NCBI GenBank assembly: GCA_027886185.1 | Contig: WOAB01000589.1 | Coordinates: 7,135,001 to 7,199,000, forward strand | Origin: Rheum nobile | Lineage: Eukaryota; Streptophyta; Magnoliopsida; Caryophyllales; Polygonaceae | Length of the DNA: 64,000 nucleotides | Reading direction: 5' to 3' | Shown here: one piece after another, positions 32,546-43,964 of the stretch | Numbering within the stretch: the stretch's first letter is position 1 | How the letters are laid out: each line of letters opens with the position of its first letter | Program-made: the position numbers and the translations under genes | The notes under the pieces: generated by a model | Told to the model about the DNA's origin: nothing | Databases searched by the model: none | The model's input: only the letters and a program-made list of their open reading frames with translations

Positions 32546-33471
32546 TATTGGATCGTTAGAGTTACGTCTGAGGGAACAAAAGCTTTGTTCCCACAGAAGG
32601 CACAGCGGATTTAAATAGCAAGAAAGATTACAGAACGAACACACGATATATAGTGGAAATTCTGATTGGCAAAACTAGCTTCTCAAGGAAAAACCACTAC
32701 CTTCAAGCTTCCGCTTGAGAGGATTTTGAACTGCGTACTTGTCTTATTAGTTTCTTTCTTGATTACACTTGTATCCTGGACTTCGACCTCTAAACAACCA
32801 GCTAGACTCGAAACCTCTTCTACAACGATGAATCAAACTCAACTCTCAAAGACTCACACGCACCTCACTATCTTTCTCTTCGTTTCTTTTTCTCGTTCAA
32901 AGTCGTTCTCTGCCGTGTCGTCATCTTTAAGAAATGAACCCTTACTTCACTTAAATACAACTCGGCAGAAACCCTAATTGACACAAATTAGGAAATACTA
33001 GAATCGGATTACAAAGATATGATTTTGTTTGGAAGATAAGATATCACAACCGATTATATTAATTAGGGAAGGAGTTCTCTAATTAATCCAACCGATTGGA
33101 TATTATTCTTCTCTCTCCAATCGCCTTATCTTAGGAAAGATTCCTAGGATAACACGATCGGGTCTTTTCTCTCTTTCCATATCTTCGCGCAATCCGGCTT
33201 GATCCTTGGAGCCGAAGTCTTCATCTTCTACCGCGTGGCTTCTTGATTTGTTTCCTTAATTCTGCACGCTGAATAACTTCTTTCCTTTTGCAGCCTCGAT
33301 CTTGGTCTGTCACTTCAGTTCCTGTAGAGGTAACAAAGCCCTAAGCAAGCCTTTGTTCCCTCTGAGATCCTGTGCTGCAAAGCTCCCTGGGAAAACACTT
33401 CTTGTCCCTGAAACACTTGGTGCACGTATTAGTTGAGTGTTTATAACCATCAAAACCTAAGGAATTCAACA
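32546..33471 (-). repeat. 5' LTR of the gag/env-like Copia element
   Basis: It has the same 926-bp length as the other LTR. The inner end reads TATTGG instead of TGTTGG on the plus strand. CACGT follows at 33472. Confidence 0.93.
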
Positions 33472-33605
33472 CACGTATTGCAGAAACTCAAAGAAAATTT
33501 GTCGACAGGAGGCCGCTAGCATGCAACACAACAAGAGCAACTCAACTAGGCTTGCAAATCTGACTTAGCATGACATAAACCAATTTTCCACGAGCTTACC
33601 TCACG

Positions 33606-33618
33606 GGCTCTGATACCA
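33606..33618 (-). promoter_or_regulatory. Chromovirus primer-binding site, tRNA-iMet type
   Basis: The minus strand reads TGGTATCAGAGCC, 2 nt from the LTR edge at 33621. Confidence 0.9.
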
Positions 33619-33620
33619 CA

Positions 33621-34610
33621 TGACGCGAGCAAGGATCCGGGGAGGCCACGGTGCAAGGCAAGCTCCAAGACGGCGGTCGGAGGCAAGTGCAAGGGCTGGC
33701 GGCGTTGGCGGGGGTTGTTCGGCAAAGGTGAAAGGTGGGAGGACGGTGGAGTTTCAGGGGTGTGCAGAAAATGGTTTGTTGGTGGGTGTCTCGAACCGGG
33801 ACAGAAGGATAAGCAACTTCAAGGCTCAGATGTCACTCATCGAGTCAAGAAGACGAGGGGCGGAGGATGGACGAGATGTGACTCACTCGATCCAAGTTCT
33901 GGAGGATCGATCTTACGCATGAACTTGTGGTTTGAGGAGAACAAATGGTAGCAGCCAAAGCTTAAGTTTTTGATTTAAAAAAAATGAACGTGTCCAAAAC
34001 AAACAACAACGATGCCTTATAAAGGCTTATACGGCCACTCGGCCAAACCGAGCATCAAACCTAGGCATTTAATGCCATAATGTCATGAAATATAAACCAA
34101 GTCTAAAATGAAGTAATAAAAATTACACAAACATTGAAGGCATAAAATGATGTCCCAAAATGCATGTGTAAGTCTCTCGGTGCCCACATGCGCGGCGGCT
34201 AGGCATCCGAGCATACCATGAGTAGCGTCACCGACTCAAATGCAACTTGGCTCGGCGCTCCAAGGTAGAGTAGACTCTTCTGCAGCTGATGGTTGAGTTC
34301 CTTGGCTCGAGCGCGAGTGATCGCCCTTGGTGGTGGCTTAGGAGACGCCAACGCAAGAGTTGGCGGCGCGATGAAAGGAGCGCGGCGCTCGGCAGGCTCA
34401 GACCCACTTTCCTCGACACTCATGGGCTGGATGGACTCATCTGGGTCAAAGGGACGTGTGGAGTCCTTGGTGTGCGGGGGACTCGGAGAGTTGCCCGGCG
34501 GACTAGCCTTCAGCTCGGTGGGCACCGACACAACATCCGGGGCGGCATCCGCGACGGCATCCGGGGCAGCAATGCTTGTGGATGGCACTTGATGAGGTGT
34601 AGCCACATCA
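33621..34610 (-). repeat. 5' LTR of the chromovirus (990 bp)
   Basis: On the minus strand it runs TGATGTGGCTACACC to GCTCGCGTCA. It contains an orphan copy of the pol C-terminus (34610-34199, with RAITRARAKELNHQL). AACGC follows at 34611. Confidence 0.92.
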
Positions 34611-34615
34611 AACGC

Positions 34616-35391
34616 CGTGGAACTCCAGAGACGGGGTGTCCAGATGAGGTTGGAAGAGAACGACTCCAGAGACGGGGTGACTAGAGAGCAGAACCGAGAT
34701 CCATGACTGGAACCTAAGCTAGACCAAGAGGTTTTAGAACGGAACGAGAGGATAAGAGGCCGCCTGCCATACCAGCAAGAGTGATCAAAGCTTCGAATTA
34801 GGGAGGGAGAAGGAATTCCTTTGCACAAATCGTTGTGGCTAGAGATGGTAGCCCTAGATCTGGGAGACACCAGAGGGGAGCCATGAGTGAGGAAGCTAGG
34901 CAAGTTATCAAACTGGGTAGAGCACCAGATTAAGTAGTGAAAGAGGATCGAAGAGGAAGCTCTTTGGCTTGGATTGATTCTCTTAGGTCGATTGGAGCTG
35001 AGTGTATTGAGCATGTGACGGCGTGTTTTAGGTTTTAGGAAAGGGGTGAAGCTTGGGAGAATTTTTTAGGTTTAGTAGTCATGTTGATGGTTTCTTCCTA
35101 CCCCCATTCTCTTTATCACTTGATTGTAGATTGCATGTGCTTGTTTTATATATGGTGGTTGCTTTTCGATCAGTAACACATTTTTTTTGTTTTTATTCTT
35201 TTTATGCGGGTTATGTGCCAACTAAGCACCGACAATGACGATCTAGAGGCCCACAACTATATGATTATGGTGGGGAAGTGTTGCAATCATGTGACTGGTT
35301 TTTCATCACACCTTCTCCTACCTTAGCTACGATCAAGTTCATTACATGCTTTTTTGGTTGGAAAAGATTAAAGCTACCAAGTTCTAATAAG
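34616..35391. other. Flank right of the chromovirus, no recognised gene
   Basis: The duplicated phrase CTCCAGAGACGGGGTG (34625 and 34664) is the only repeat seen. A minus-strand frame from 35014 is open into the LTR pol copy, but its residues match no family I know and the junction is an insertion artefact. Confidence 0.5.
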
Positions 35392-35877
35392 TAGGGATGG
35401 CAATGGGGCACAGATTCCCCATTCCCCTTGGGGAATCCCCGTTACGGGGACGGAGGGAAAATTTAAACCCCGAGCGGGGACGGGGAGCGGGGCGGGGATA
35501 GAGGTCCCCACCCCGTCCCCGTCTTCGGCAGGGAAACCCGCGGGGATCTCCGCCGAATACATTATTTTTGTAATTTTCTTAACCTTAAATCCTAAATTTT
35601 ATATTGTTTAGTCCCTAAACCTTGTACCCTTTAGACGTTAAATTATAAATCTCAAATCATTTATACCCTAAATCTTAATAACATATAAATTAAAACAAAA
35701 TTTAAAAAAATTATGTGTAGTAAAACGGGGACGGGGATCCCCGACGGGGGGACGGGGAGCGGGCCCCCGGCGGGGACGGGGACGTTTTTTATTCCCGTTC
35801 GGGGACTGTGGTTAAAAAACGGGGACGAAGAGGGGGAGAGTACTCCCCGCCCCGAACCCGCCCCGTTGCCATCCCTA
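35392..35877. mobile_element. G-rich non-autonomous hAT element
   Basis: Terminal inverted repeats TAGGGATGGCAA (35392) and TTGCCATCCCTA (ending 35877) match a common plant hAT end. ATAAGT flanks both sides, six of the eight bases expected. Both arms are GGGGACGGGG-type repeats around a short AT-rich centre. ATCCCTATAAGTGG is repeated just outside (35871-35898), so the right flank has a small duplication. No transposase is encoded. Confidence 0.85.
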
Positions 35878-35898
35878 TAAGTGGATCCCTATAAGTGG

Positions 35899-37293
35899 CG
35901 CCGCTATTAGGGTTGGAATTCTCACTCTTAAAACATCTTTAGTATTGACATTGTACAAGGTCTCATATGTAATTTAAAAAATAAAACCTAAATAAAATAT
36001 CAAAAATATAGAATAATCAATAAAGCAATACCATGTAGATTAACTGACATTACTTTTCATTTTTATTTTGGATGAAAATATTTATAAAGTGGTCTAAGTT
36101 CACTCTGAAAAGTCTGATTGTTTGTTCAATTAGGTGGCTTGAATTTGTGCTACGCACGAGGAAAAAATATTGTTATTTTGTTTTATATAATATATAAAAT
36201 AATAAGTATAAATTAATGTGTATTTCTTTGTTTTTTGTTTCAAAAGGTTTATCCTATTAATAATTTGTGATTAAATAATTTAGTTGATAATTTTAGTAAC
36301 ATAATAAGATTGAATAATTCATAATTTTTTAATTAAATAGATTTTATATATAATTTAACTGGATTCACTACTATAATTTTTTTAAAGGATGGATGATGTG
36401 GAAAATGATGGTTAGATTGGTGATGACACGTAGGTGAATTGAATGTGATAACGACACATAAAATTTAGACATGTTCTCTAGTATATATAGATAGACTAAT
36501 AATAAATAGAGTATTTAATTTTGTTTGCTAAAAAATGGTTTATTTTTATGTCAATGGTTTTTTAATAATTTTGCTAAAGTATGTATGTTATGTACTTCAA
36601 ATAAGAATCAATTTCGTTTGTACAATAAAAGAAATTAAGAGTTGAATTTTTATAATATCAATTTAGATAACTAAAATTTATAAATTTTACCATAGTTCAA
36701 TTTATGACAAAACTTGAATAAATTATAGATGAAAATATATTACAGGTTTAATTATATGAAAAATAAAAAATTCATATTGAAGATAACACTTATTAAAAAA
36801 AATTACTTTATATTTATGATAGACATACAAATTTATTTATTTTTCTCAAATAAGAATCAATTTCCTATTGAAGATTACTTTCTATGTATTTTCTCAATAT
36901 ATTAAAAGCATTTATTGAAAAAAAAACTAACTTTTAGTTTTACATAGACTACTAATTAACAGTCAACTTTCACCAATCATAACCAACATTAATTTTATGA
37001 AACTCATAATGTAATGCAATGTGGGTTGCTAGAGCGTGGGATACTAATACTAGTATAATATATTTAATATAGTTGATTTGGCAAACTTCAGATTTCAGAA
37101 AGTTAGTATAAGAAACGTTATGTTGGGCGACAAAACTTTGAATTAACCCTACTACCAGAGTTAACATGAACTTAAATACTGATTAACTATAAGGTAAATC
37201 ACCATTAAATTAAATAATAATTGTTTTATTAATTTGAACAATCTTGATATCCATGTAATAATTAGCAATTATCCAAACACAAAGAGATTGTCC
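35899..37293. other. AT-rich intergenic DNA
   Basis: No gene, RNA or terminal repeat recognised in about 1.4 kb. A small minus-strand frame at 37167-36970 has no known relatives. Confidence 0.6.
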
Positions 37294-37615
37294 TTAGAGT
37301 ATCAACATTAGAGAAACCTCAAGTTTCTCTCTTGTAAAAATAAATAAAAAATATTTGTAAGTGAATTGTGTCGGAAAATCAGACTAGAATTTCCTCTTTA
37401 TTTGGGTTGATTTCTTAAAAAAGAGATTTACCATGTAAATAAAGAAACCAAGTAAGGTTCATGTGTATATAACTCATAAGGTGTAAAATGAGTAATAATC
37501 TCATTCATTGAACCAAGAAAATGGATGTCCAAGATTAAAACGTTGAAATTCTGATAAACACGCATTTCTCATACCCTTGAATATGTAAAAATTCAATCTA
37601 AACACTCTTTCAAAC

Positions 37616-38126
37616 ATGATTCTTGCGTTTCCTCTCTCAAACACGCATGAAACCCTAGTCAAATCCCTAGCAATATCCAATATGGATCGCACTTCTCGCC
37701 CCACAAAACCTCTCGATTTCTTCACTTCTCTATCTCTACCTCCAGATTTTCACTCAATTTCTATATCAGAACCTTACAACTTGTGTGTGGCGGGAAAAAA
37801 ACTGAGTCTTCATTAGGGAAAGGCTCAAACACGAGGTAAATGCCTTCTTCTATGTTTTATTTTTAATATCTAATAGATTAATGGAGATGTTGAGAACTAG
37901 GAGTGCTCAAAAAGGCAAAAAAAAAATGTTGAAAATGTTGAAATCTCTAGAGTTTTACAAATATTACGTTGAGAAATATTATGATTCTGAGAAGTTGAAC
38001 TCTTTACTTGCAACTTTGGTTAATAGTGAAGTAACTGAATTTTCTTCTAAATTTCATTTTAGAGAAGTTGAAAAATGTTTTGCTCGATTGCGTTGTTGTC
38101 TTGGTCTATTGGTGTTGGTGTGCTGA
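37616..38126 (+). pseudogene. Unidentified gene-like remnant
   Basis: 37616-37816 has an open frame (NTHETLVKSLAISNMD, PLDFFTSLSLPPDF). A second frame, 37881-38126, starts MEMLRTRSAQKGKKK and includes EFYKYYVEKYYDSEK. The stretch between has a GAGGTAAATG-like donor and a T-rich tract, so they might be two exons. I do not recognise either part, and neither may be real. Confidence 0.25.
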
Positions 38127-38599
38127 TCGTTTGCTGAGTTTATGAAATTTCGTGACTGAGTTTGGTAAATTTCTTGTTGTCATTCCATTGTCATTTTTGT
38201 GTAAATCGCTATTGTCTTCTAGTTGTTGATGTCTTGGTCTACTGATGTGTGTGTTTAGCTTATGCTAAACTTTCCTGATCGAGGATCCTGGCCTCCTTTT
38301 GGTCAAGGATAACTTGTATTACCGATGCCTGTTCTTTTGGTGATTCGGTGATGGTTGTTTGAAAGCCCTTGAAATTTTGCTTAATCACGGTTTTCATGCC
38401 ATGAAGTTATCCTAAGTTGCCTGTTGGCACCAATTTTGAGATTGTGATCGAAGATAATGATGAATATTTTCGATATATTAATTTGCATGCTCATCTCTTT
38501 ATTTTTTGCTTGTTAGCTAAGCTTTTTTTGTTCCATCACTTTAGCTAGCCTTCATTTGTAGTGCATGTTTTCTCTTTTTTCTGTTAATACATTTAACCT

Positions 38600-39110
38600 C
38601 GTTCAACAACCCATAGAAGCCTCAAAGTGCATGTTTTTGTTAGTAAAAGTGCATAACTAAATACTTTTAGTGCATATGTTTGTCATTCGAAGTGCATAAG
38701 TCACTTAATAAAAAAAGTGTGTATCATGTTAATTAAAGTGCATAGCTAAGTTTCTAATAGTGCACATCTTATTAGTAAAAATACATCATTAAATGTATAC
38801 CAGTACATCACTAATTGTGCAAAAGTGCATATATTCTTAATTAAGGTGCATAGCTAAGTGTCTAATAGTGCATATCTAATTAGTAAAAGTACATCACTAA
38901 TTGTATAAAGGTGCATTACTAAGTGTTTTTAGTTCGTGTCTTTGTCATTCAAACATAATAAGTTTAGTAAATGTGTCTTATTAGTAAAAGTGCACAACTA
39001 AGTGCCTAGTAGTGCACGTGTTATTAGTAAAGTACATCAGTAAGCGTATAAAAAGTGCATTAGTAAATGTATAAAAAAGTGTATCACTAAATGCTTCTAT
39101 TCATGTTTGA
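38600..39110. repeat. Degenerate AGTGCAT minisatellite
   Basis: The words AGTGCAT, CTAAGTG, TAATAGTGCA and ATTAGTAAAAGTACATCA recur irregularly with a higher-order unit near 60-130 bp (compare 38745-38830 with 38845-38915). It is AT-rich without coding potential. Similar AGTGCA words recur near 42770. Confidence 0.6.
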
Positions 39111-39158
39111 ATGTACTTATTATAATGTGGTGTAGATCCAAATATTTGATTTTATCAT

Positions 39159-39228
39159 AGCCTATTAGTTCAAATGGTAGAACACTTTGTTGGTACACAT
39201 GGATGTGGGTTCGAATTTCTCATACGCT
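39159..39228 (+). ncRNA. tRNA-like sequence, possible SINE head or tRNA pseudogene
   Basis: The 70-nt span has acceptor-like ends AGCCTAT/ATACGCT (6 of 7 pairs), a D arm GTTC...GAAC containing an A-box-like TTCAAATGGTAG, and a B-box-like GGTTCGAATTTC. The anticodon stem does not form and the T stem is weak, so it is not a working tRNA. No CCA or poly(A) tail is evident. Confidence 0.4.
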
Positions 39229-39792
39229 ACATCATGCTAGTAGTAACTAAAGTGCATATCTTGTACATATTAGTGCATGATTAGTTACCTGACATGCATA
39301 AATAAGCTATTAACACTTTAGTACAACTTTGTCGAGTGTATACGATATTTCCTCTGTATTTACTTTATTCATATGGATTACAAATGTTAGAGTTTGCATG
39401 TCTTGAATTTTAATGGGCAAGTTCATTTTTCAAAAATTGTTCAATGTGTCTTTATAATACAAAATCTCAATTGGCCGATTAATTCACCATTCATCAAATT
39501 GTGAAAGCCTAAAAGCCACAACGATTTAACTATAATACCCCTCATTTTAGTAAGGGCATTTTTGTAATTTCCAAACACTCGTACTGAAGTCGAATTAATT
39601 TTAGAGAAGTTCAGACATTCTGTTAAATGCTTGATCTCTATAATAATTCCCTGAGTGGAATAAAATACATTCGACGTATTTTTGGGGTTTAGAATATTTG
39701 TTCGGATACGAATATATTTAATCCGGGGTTAAGACCCATACCCATAATTCTTCCCGGACGAAAGAGGGTCAAAGAGGCAGGATTTGGCCTCC

Positions 39793-39876
39793 ACCGCGCT
39801 CGCGGTCATACCCACCGCACCCGCGGTCAGAAATGGCCTTCACCGCACCCCGTGGTGAGACCCACCGCACCCGCGC
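39793..39876 (+). repeat. ACCGC-N4-GCGGT inverted-repeat array
   Basis: Spacers start at 39798 (GCTC), 39819, 39847 and 39869 (all ACCC), with intervals of 21, 28 and 22 bp. A further copy lies at 40241-40254. The array ends about 115 bp before a TATATAAGG box. Confidence 0.8.
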
Positions 39877-39991
39877 CGTCATCATTACTTTTCTGCTTCG
39901 CCGAACTTTGATCGTCGTGCGCCTGAGCTGCTTCGCCCCTGTCGGAGCTGAGGCGGTGGGGGAGTTGGTTGCTTGAGCTCCTTGCTTGGCC

Positions 39992-40000
39992 TATATAAGG
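39992..40000 (+). promoter_or_regulatory. TATA box of the solo LTR
   Basis: CCTATATAAGGAGG lies downstream of the inverted repeats and about 35 bp upstream of the CT-rich leader, where transcription would start. Confidence 0.6.
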
Positions 40001-41830
40001 AGGGGACTTGGAGGAGGAAGCCATCTCAATCTCTCTCTCTCTCAAATCTCTCTCTCGTTCCATTGTCGCCGGATTTGCAAGATTTCGCCGGAGTTGTCGC
40101 CGGAGCTACCATAGGAGGAAGAGGTACTCTCAAGGTGGTGTTTGGTGACCCAAGGAGTTTGGAAGTCGAAGCCCATCCAGATCGAACCCCGTCGTGTCGA
40201 TTCCGGTGAGTTTCTTCTCCGTTGTGTCACCGCTGTAGCTCGACCGCACCCGCGGTGTGCCTGGGCACTCGTGGTTGTGGCTTGGGCTTTGTGATCTCGT
40301 TTGGGAGTTCCGTTCTTTCGATTTCGTTTGTCTTTCCTTAGATTCGTATATTTTATTATCGAATCTAACTTAGGGTTTCATTATGGGTCATTCCGTAGGG
40401 ATCTGAAATCCGAGTTTTGTCCTCGTTTCGGACCCGGAAACCCGTTGTCTTTGAGCTTCGTCTAAATCTAAGGCAAGTGGCGGTTCGCTCTTGCTTATCA
40501 TTTCATATTTCTATTAATTATCAATTGTTTAATTGTTAATTAAATTGGGATGAATTACTGGTTTCGTTGGGAACAGTTTTCTTAAAATGATACGATTAAA
40601 AATGAATATTATAATAGGTTGTATTTATTGCTAGAAACAACGCTATTATATCTGTTATTACCGTGATGGTATTGTTGTGGATTTTTATGCAAACTTGAAT
40701 TATAGTTAGCAGTGGATTTTATGTGCACTTGAGATATAGTTAGCACGAGTATTCGTAGGAGCGCTGCTTACCTTGAGAGGTAGCCGTTTCTTTATAACCC
40801 GGTGGATAGGATGTTCAAGCCCTAACACCGTTTCTCTAGTCATGACTATCCCCTATCCGAATATAGGGGAGGTGCTCTTAGCCGGCGTCAAACCTTTAGG
40901 GATTTATTCCCGACTATATATCTCTATATCCTGAGGGATGAGATGATTATGATAAAAGCTTATAACGTGAATATACGTTTTGGAATTAAATAAGATAAGT
41001 GCCGTTATGCACATAATTAATGAACCTTAGGGCGAGAAGTACAACTTGGAAACTCGTCCGGGACTTCGATTAGAGTAAGTCCACCTTCCAAATCTGAATT
41101 CGCATTGTGCGGTGAGGTTGGTCGTGGACCTAAATAGTCAAGTTAGTTTTAAAACGCTTGTGTGAATTATAATGTTCCCAAACATTGTCATACTTTCCGA
41201 TAAGACTCAATTCGTTGGAGTCTTCTCTTCATATGTGTCCTTAAGACTCAATCTTTCAGAGTCTTCTCTTGATCATACTTTTTCGTATTTTTCAGTAGGA
41301 GTATGGTGGTTGACTATCGTCATCGACTTTTATTCGAGAAGCGATGATTCTAACCTAATACGACTACTTAGAACCTTTCTGTTTTATCCTTTCATAGTCT
41401 TTCATTAGACTAACCAACCGGTTATATTCCCTTGCATGGTTGGCTGGTGTCATCCGTCTCATATGACACATCAGATAAACGTCTGTTCCATGAAGGCTAG
41501 AAACGACGATGGAGGCAAATGGAATTTTGAAGAGTTTTTATCAAGGTTAAGATCCTAGGCGTGTGATCACTAGATCAAGACTTTTGTGTCATTTATTTTA
41601 AAAAGACTTCCGCTATATTAAAGACTTCCGCTGTAATATATTTTGGTTGTATTTGGATTACGGATGTAATTCCGAAACTTTGATTTAATCCAATACTATG
41701 ACATTTCATATTATAAATGTTGTTTTATGATTTGTATAAACTGGTTAAGCCTTGGGTGGCTTCGGATGTGGAATCTGAGGTCACTGGCGGTAATACCTTT
41801 CAAGGATATATTTGGGGGTATTACATTAAC

Positions 41831-43432
41831 ATTTTTAATAGAATCACCAACGACATGATTAAATCAGGTTGAGTACCAATGTAATCAAATTAAAGCCTAT
41901 AGAGTAATGCTTGCGCATGGAAATTTGTCGAACTTCAATGATCGAGTTGATCCTTTATCAAAATTGTTAGAATCGATTGAGTTCTGGAAATTCACATGTC
42001 TGAATTTCTGCAACTAAGGCTTCATTGGATATATCACAACAACTTCAACTAACATTTTTCGGTTGGAGTTTATGGCTTAGCAAACCTACTGGATCTAAGA
42101 GAGTGTTATTGGTGGGTATGAAGCATAGTTGAGGTGGCATATCATCTTCTGAACGTTGTAGCAATGACATAGAATGAGGGACAAACTAGAGAGACGGTTG
42201 AGCATGTACATGTGACCAATATGCTTGGACTGGTAGTTCAGCAGAGGATTACAATGTTTAAGCGTTATCACTGATCAACACAAAATGGAATCTGTAAGGT
42301 CTCTGTTAGTCCAAGGATTATTCTCATAATTATGATGTATAGTAGTAATGCATCATATCAATCTTGCAAGAGTTATTCATGTTTTAGATTTAAGTACCTG
42401 GAACGGAGAACATCAAACATTACCGCATGGTGAGAAGCCAATGGCAGGAGAGCAGAACCGAGAGCAAGATGTAGAGGTTAAGGTACATTGAGAGAATTGT
42501 GTTGTGCTGAGACCATATTCAACTTCTTGATATCGCCATAAACGCATGAAGAATTAAGATCTAGGTTTTGGTTCCAATCACGTTTCTTTGTGGAGGAAAT
42601 ATAGGTTCCCATTGATCAATTCAATTACATGGACACTAGAAAAGTTCACAAATAATGCACAATGGTGATAAATGTGACTAAATACAATAGAAAAGGCACA
42701 AGTAATGATATTGATAATACAAAATACAAAGAGGCAGAGGAAAAATGCAGAAGTAACAACTATGCTCAGTTAAAGTGCACGATTAATAACATCTAAGTGC
42801 AAATGTCAAACACAAACACAAACACAAAGGTATGAAAACAATGAATTCTCACATTAGGAATCACAATAGAGATGATAAATTTGATATGCTAATCACAGAT
42901 TCATGGAAAAATCGCGAGCAAAACCAATCGATTCGCAACAATAGATTCTAAAAAAAAACAATACATGTGCAAACCCTAAATCTAGAAAAATGGTAGATTG
43001 AAGAAGAGAGATGAAACTAAAATACCTTAATCCATCACTATTTTGATAAATCAAGAGAAATGATGCGAGAAACTGCAGTATCGATGAGCAATGAAGGAGA
43101 GTAACAATGACAAATTTCGGAGAAGAAGTACGTTGGGAAGAAGAAACCCAATTTGCACAAAGAGGGAAAACCGGAAAAAGAAATAAGAAGTGATGGTATT
43201 TACAAAAATGTCACTAGATGTATAAAAATCTTATAACAAACCGAGTCATTAGATCAACTAAATCTAACGATTATCCTTACTCCCACTTTGCACCCTAAGT
43301 GCCATCCTGATATGATCATCTCTTTATAGAAAACCCAAATCTGAAAAAATCTTACAAAATTAAAAAATATCTTCATTTCCTTTTATTTATTTTTAAGGAA
43401 AGAAACTATGAATATCTCCCTTGTAGATGCCC
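41831..43432. other. Right part of the candidate PIF element, no gene
   Basis: No supported coding sequence. Short AGTGCA-type words near 42770 echo the left-hand minisatellite. The TIR closes the segment. Confidence 0.45.
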
Positions 43433-43821
43433 TTAGATTATCCACAAATGAGGTTTCATGGGTTTCTCAAGTAAATTAAAAATAAATTACAAAATTATTT
43501 CTGTCAGAAATTTTCAAAAAATAGTTTCCTAATGTTAGATTAAAGTCTCTTGCAATAGAGACTTCGACTATAAAATGAGAAAGTCAATTTGACATTTTCA
43601 ACTTTAGTTTATCTTTTCGTTTTCTAATTTAACAATTAAGAATCCACAATTTCTATAATGTAGAAGGCTTAAACTAGTCTGATGGGAAGCCACACAATTG
43701 CCAAAGAGATAATAATATTAATTAGTTTTCAAATTATCATTGGTTGATTATTTACAGGGCAAAGACAAAAGTCTAGAATAGAAGCTTTCGGGGACTAAGG
43801 TTAGTCATCGATTAAGTTTAT

Positions 43822-43953
43822 TGAATTTATGCTATATTTTACTGAGTTTATATTGTATTTTACCCTTTTACCCTTTACCTAGCATGTATATAATGTAATT
43901 AGACAAGCTTCAATGCAACGAGAAAACTTTTACCCCAAACCAGGTTTCTTTCA
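43822..43953 (+). repeat. 5' LTR of the short Copia element (132 bp)
   Basis: It ends TTTCTTTCA directly before TGGTATCAGAG. Length equals the 3' copy. Confidence 0.9.
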
Positions 43954-43964
43954 TGGTATCAGAG
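43954..43964 (+). promoter_or_regulatory. Primer-binding site, tRNA-iMet type
   Basis: TGGTATCAGAG abuts the LTR. Complementarity to initiator tRNA-Met then breaks (TCG). Confidence 0.85.

Larger units (their letters stand above)
26275..33471 (-). mobile_element. Copia-type element with gag and env-like frames but no polymerase
   Basis: LTRs 26275-27200 and 32546-33471 (926 bp each) are flanked by CACGT (26270-26274, 33472-33476). A tRNA-iMet primer site (32531-32543), a gag frame, a second zinc knuckle, about 1 kb with no recognised domain, then a long env-position frame and polypurine tract (27201-27215) follow on the minus strand. No protease, integrase or RT is seen. I count about 15 differences between LTRs (about 1.6 percent), so it is recent. 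The right LTR has TA for TG at its inner end. Confidence 0.9.
12603..34610 (-). mobile_element. Ty3/Gypsy chromovirus (CRM-like), split by four insertions
   Basis: LTRs 12603-13566 and 33621-34610 are flanked by AACGC (12598-12602, 34611-34615). Minus-strand order is LTR, iMet primer site, gag, protease, reverse transcriptase, RNase H, integrase, LTR. The RT and integrase wording (RESLSPCVVPV, MCVDCRAINNIT, PYGLYTPLP, DDASHVATLFF) suggests the CRM chromovirus lineage; the assignment is from memory of the family. The polypurine tract lies inside the pol frame and pol continues 129 codons into the 3' LTR. It is interrupted at 13644, 18592, 20890 and 26275 and carries further stops, so it is inactive. 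Confidence 0.92.
39531..41825 (+). mobile_element. Solo LTR, 2295 bp, with GC-rich inverted repeats
   Basis: It runs TATAATACCCC...GGGGGTATTACA (mutated from TG...CA), flanked by TTAAC (39526-39530, 41826-41830). It contains the ACCGC-N4-GCGGT array, a TATATAAGG box at 39992, a CT-rich leader (40027-40058), and a GT at 40207 that may be a splice donor. A block GGCAAGTGGCGGTTCGCTCTTGC (about 40472) recurs inverted near 61650. No primer site follows 41825, so only a solo LTR remains. Confidence 0.88.
37297..43432. mobile_element. Candidate PIF/Harbinger-type element with nested solo LTR
   Basis: GAGTATCAACATTAGAG (37297) and the reverse complement of the end at 43432, GGGCATCTACAAGGGAG, align, and the similarity extends to 22 of 35 positions including AGTTTC at the same offset. 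TTA lies on both sides (37294-37296, 43433-43435), the target duplication of PIF/Harbinger. Inside are a possible remnant of a small gene, an AGTGCAT minisatellite, a tRNA-like sequence and the solo LTR 39531-41825. I recognise no transposase, so class and autonomy are uncertain. Confidence 0.45.

Noticed and set aside
33621..34610. Tandem second chromovirus, because pol C-terminus precedes the 5' LTR
   Set aside because: The pol match ends exactly at TGATGTGG with AACGC outside, so the coding segment is part of the LTR itself.
34199..35014. 271-codon minus-strand gene
   Set aside because: It is a chance join of flanking DNA to the pol C-terminus copy in the LTR, across the AACGC insertion border.
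38600..39110. Centromeric or telomeric satellite
   Set aside because: The words are irregular, the array is short and it sits inside a probable transposon. No telomere unit is present.
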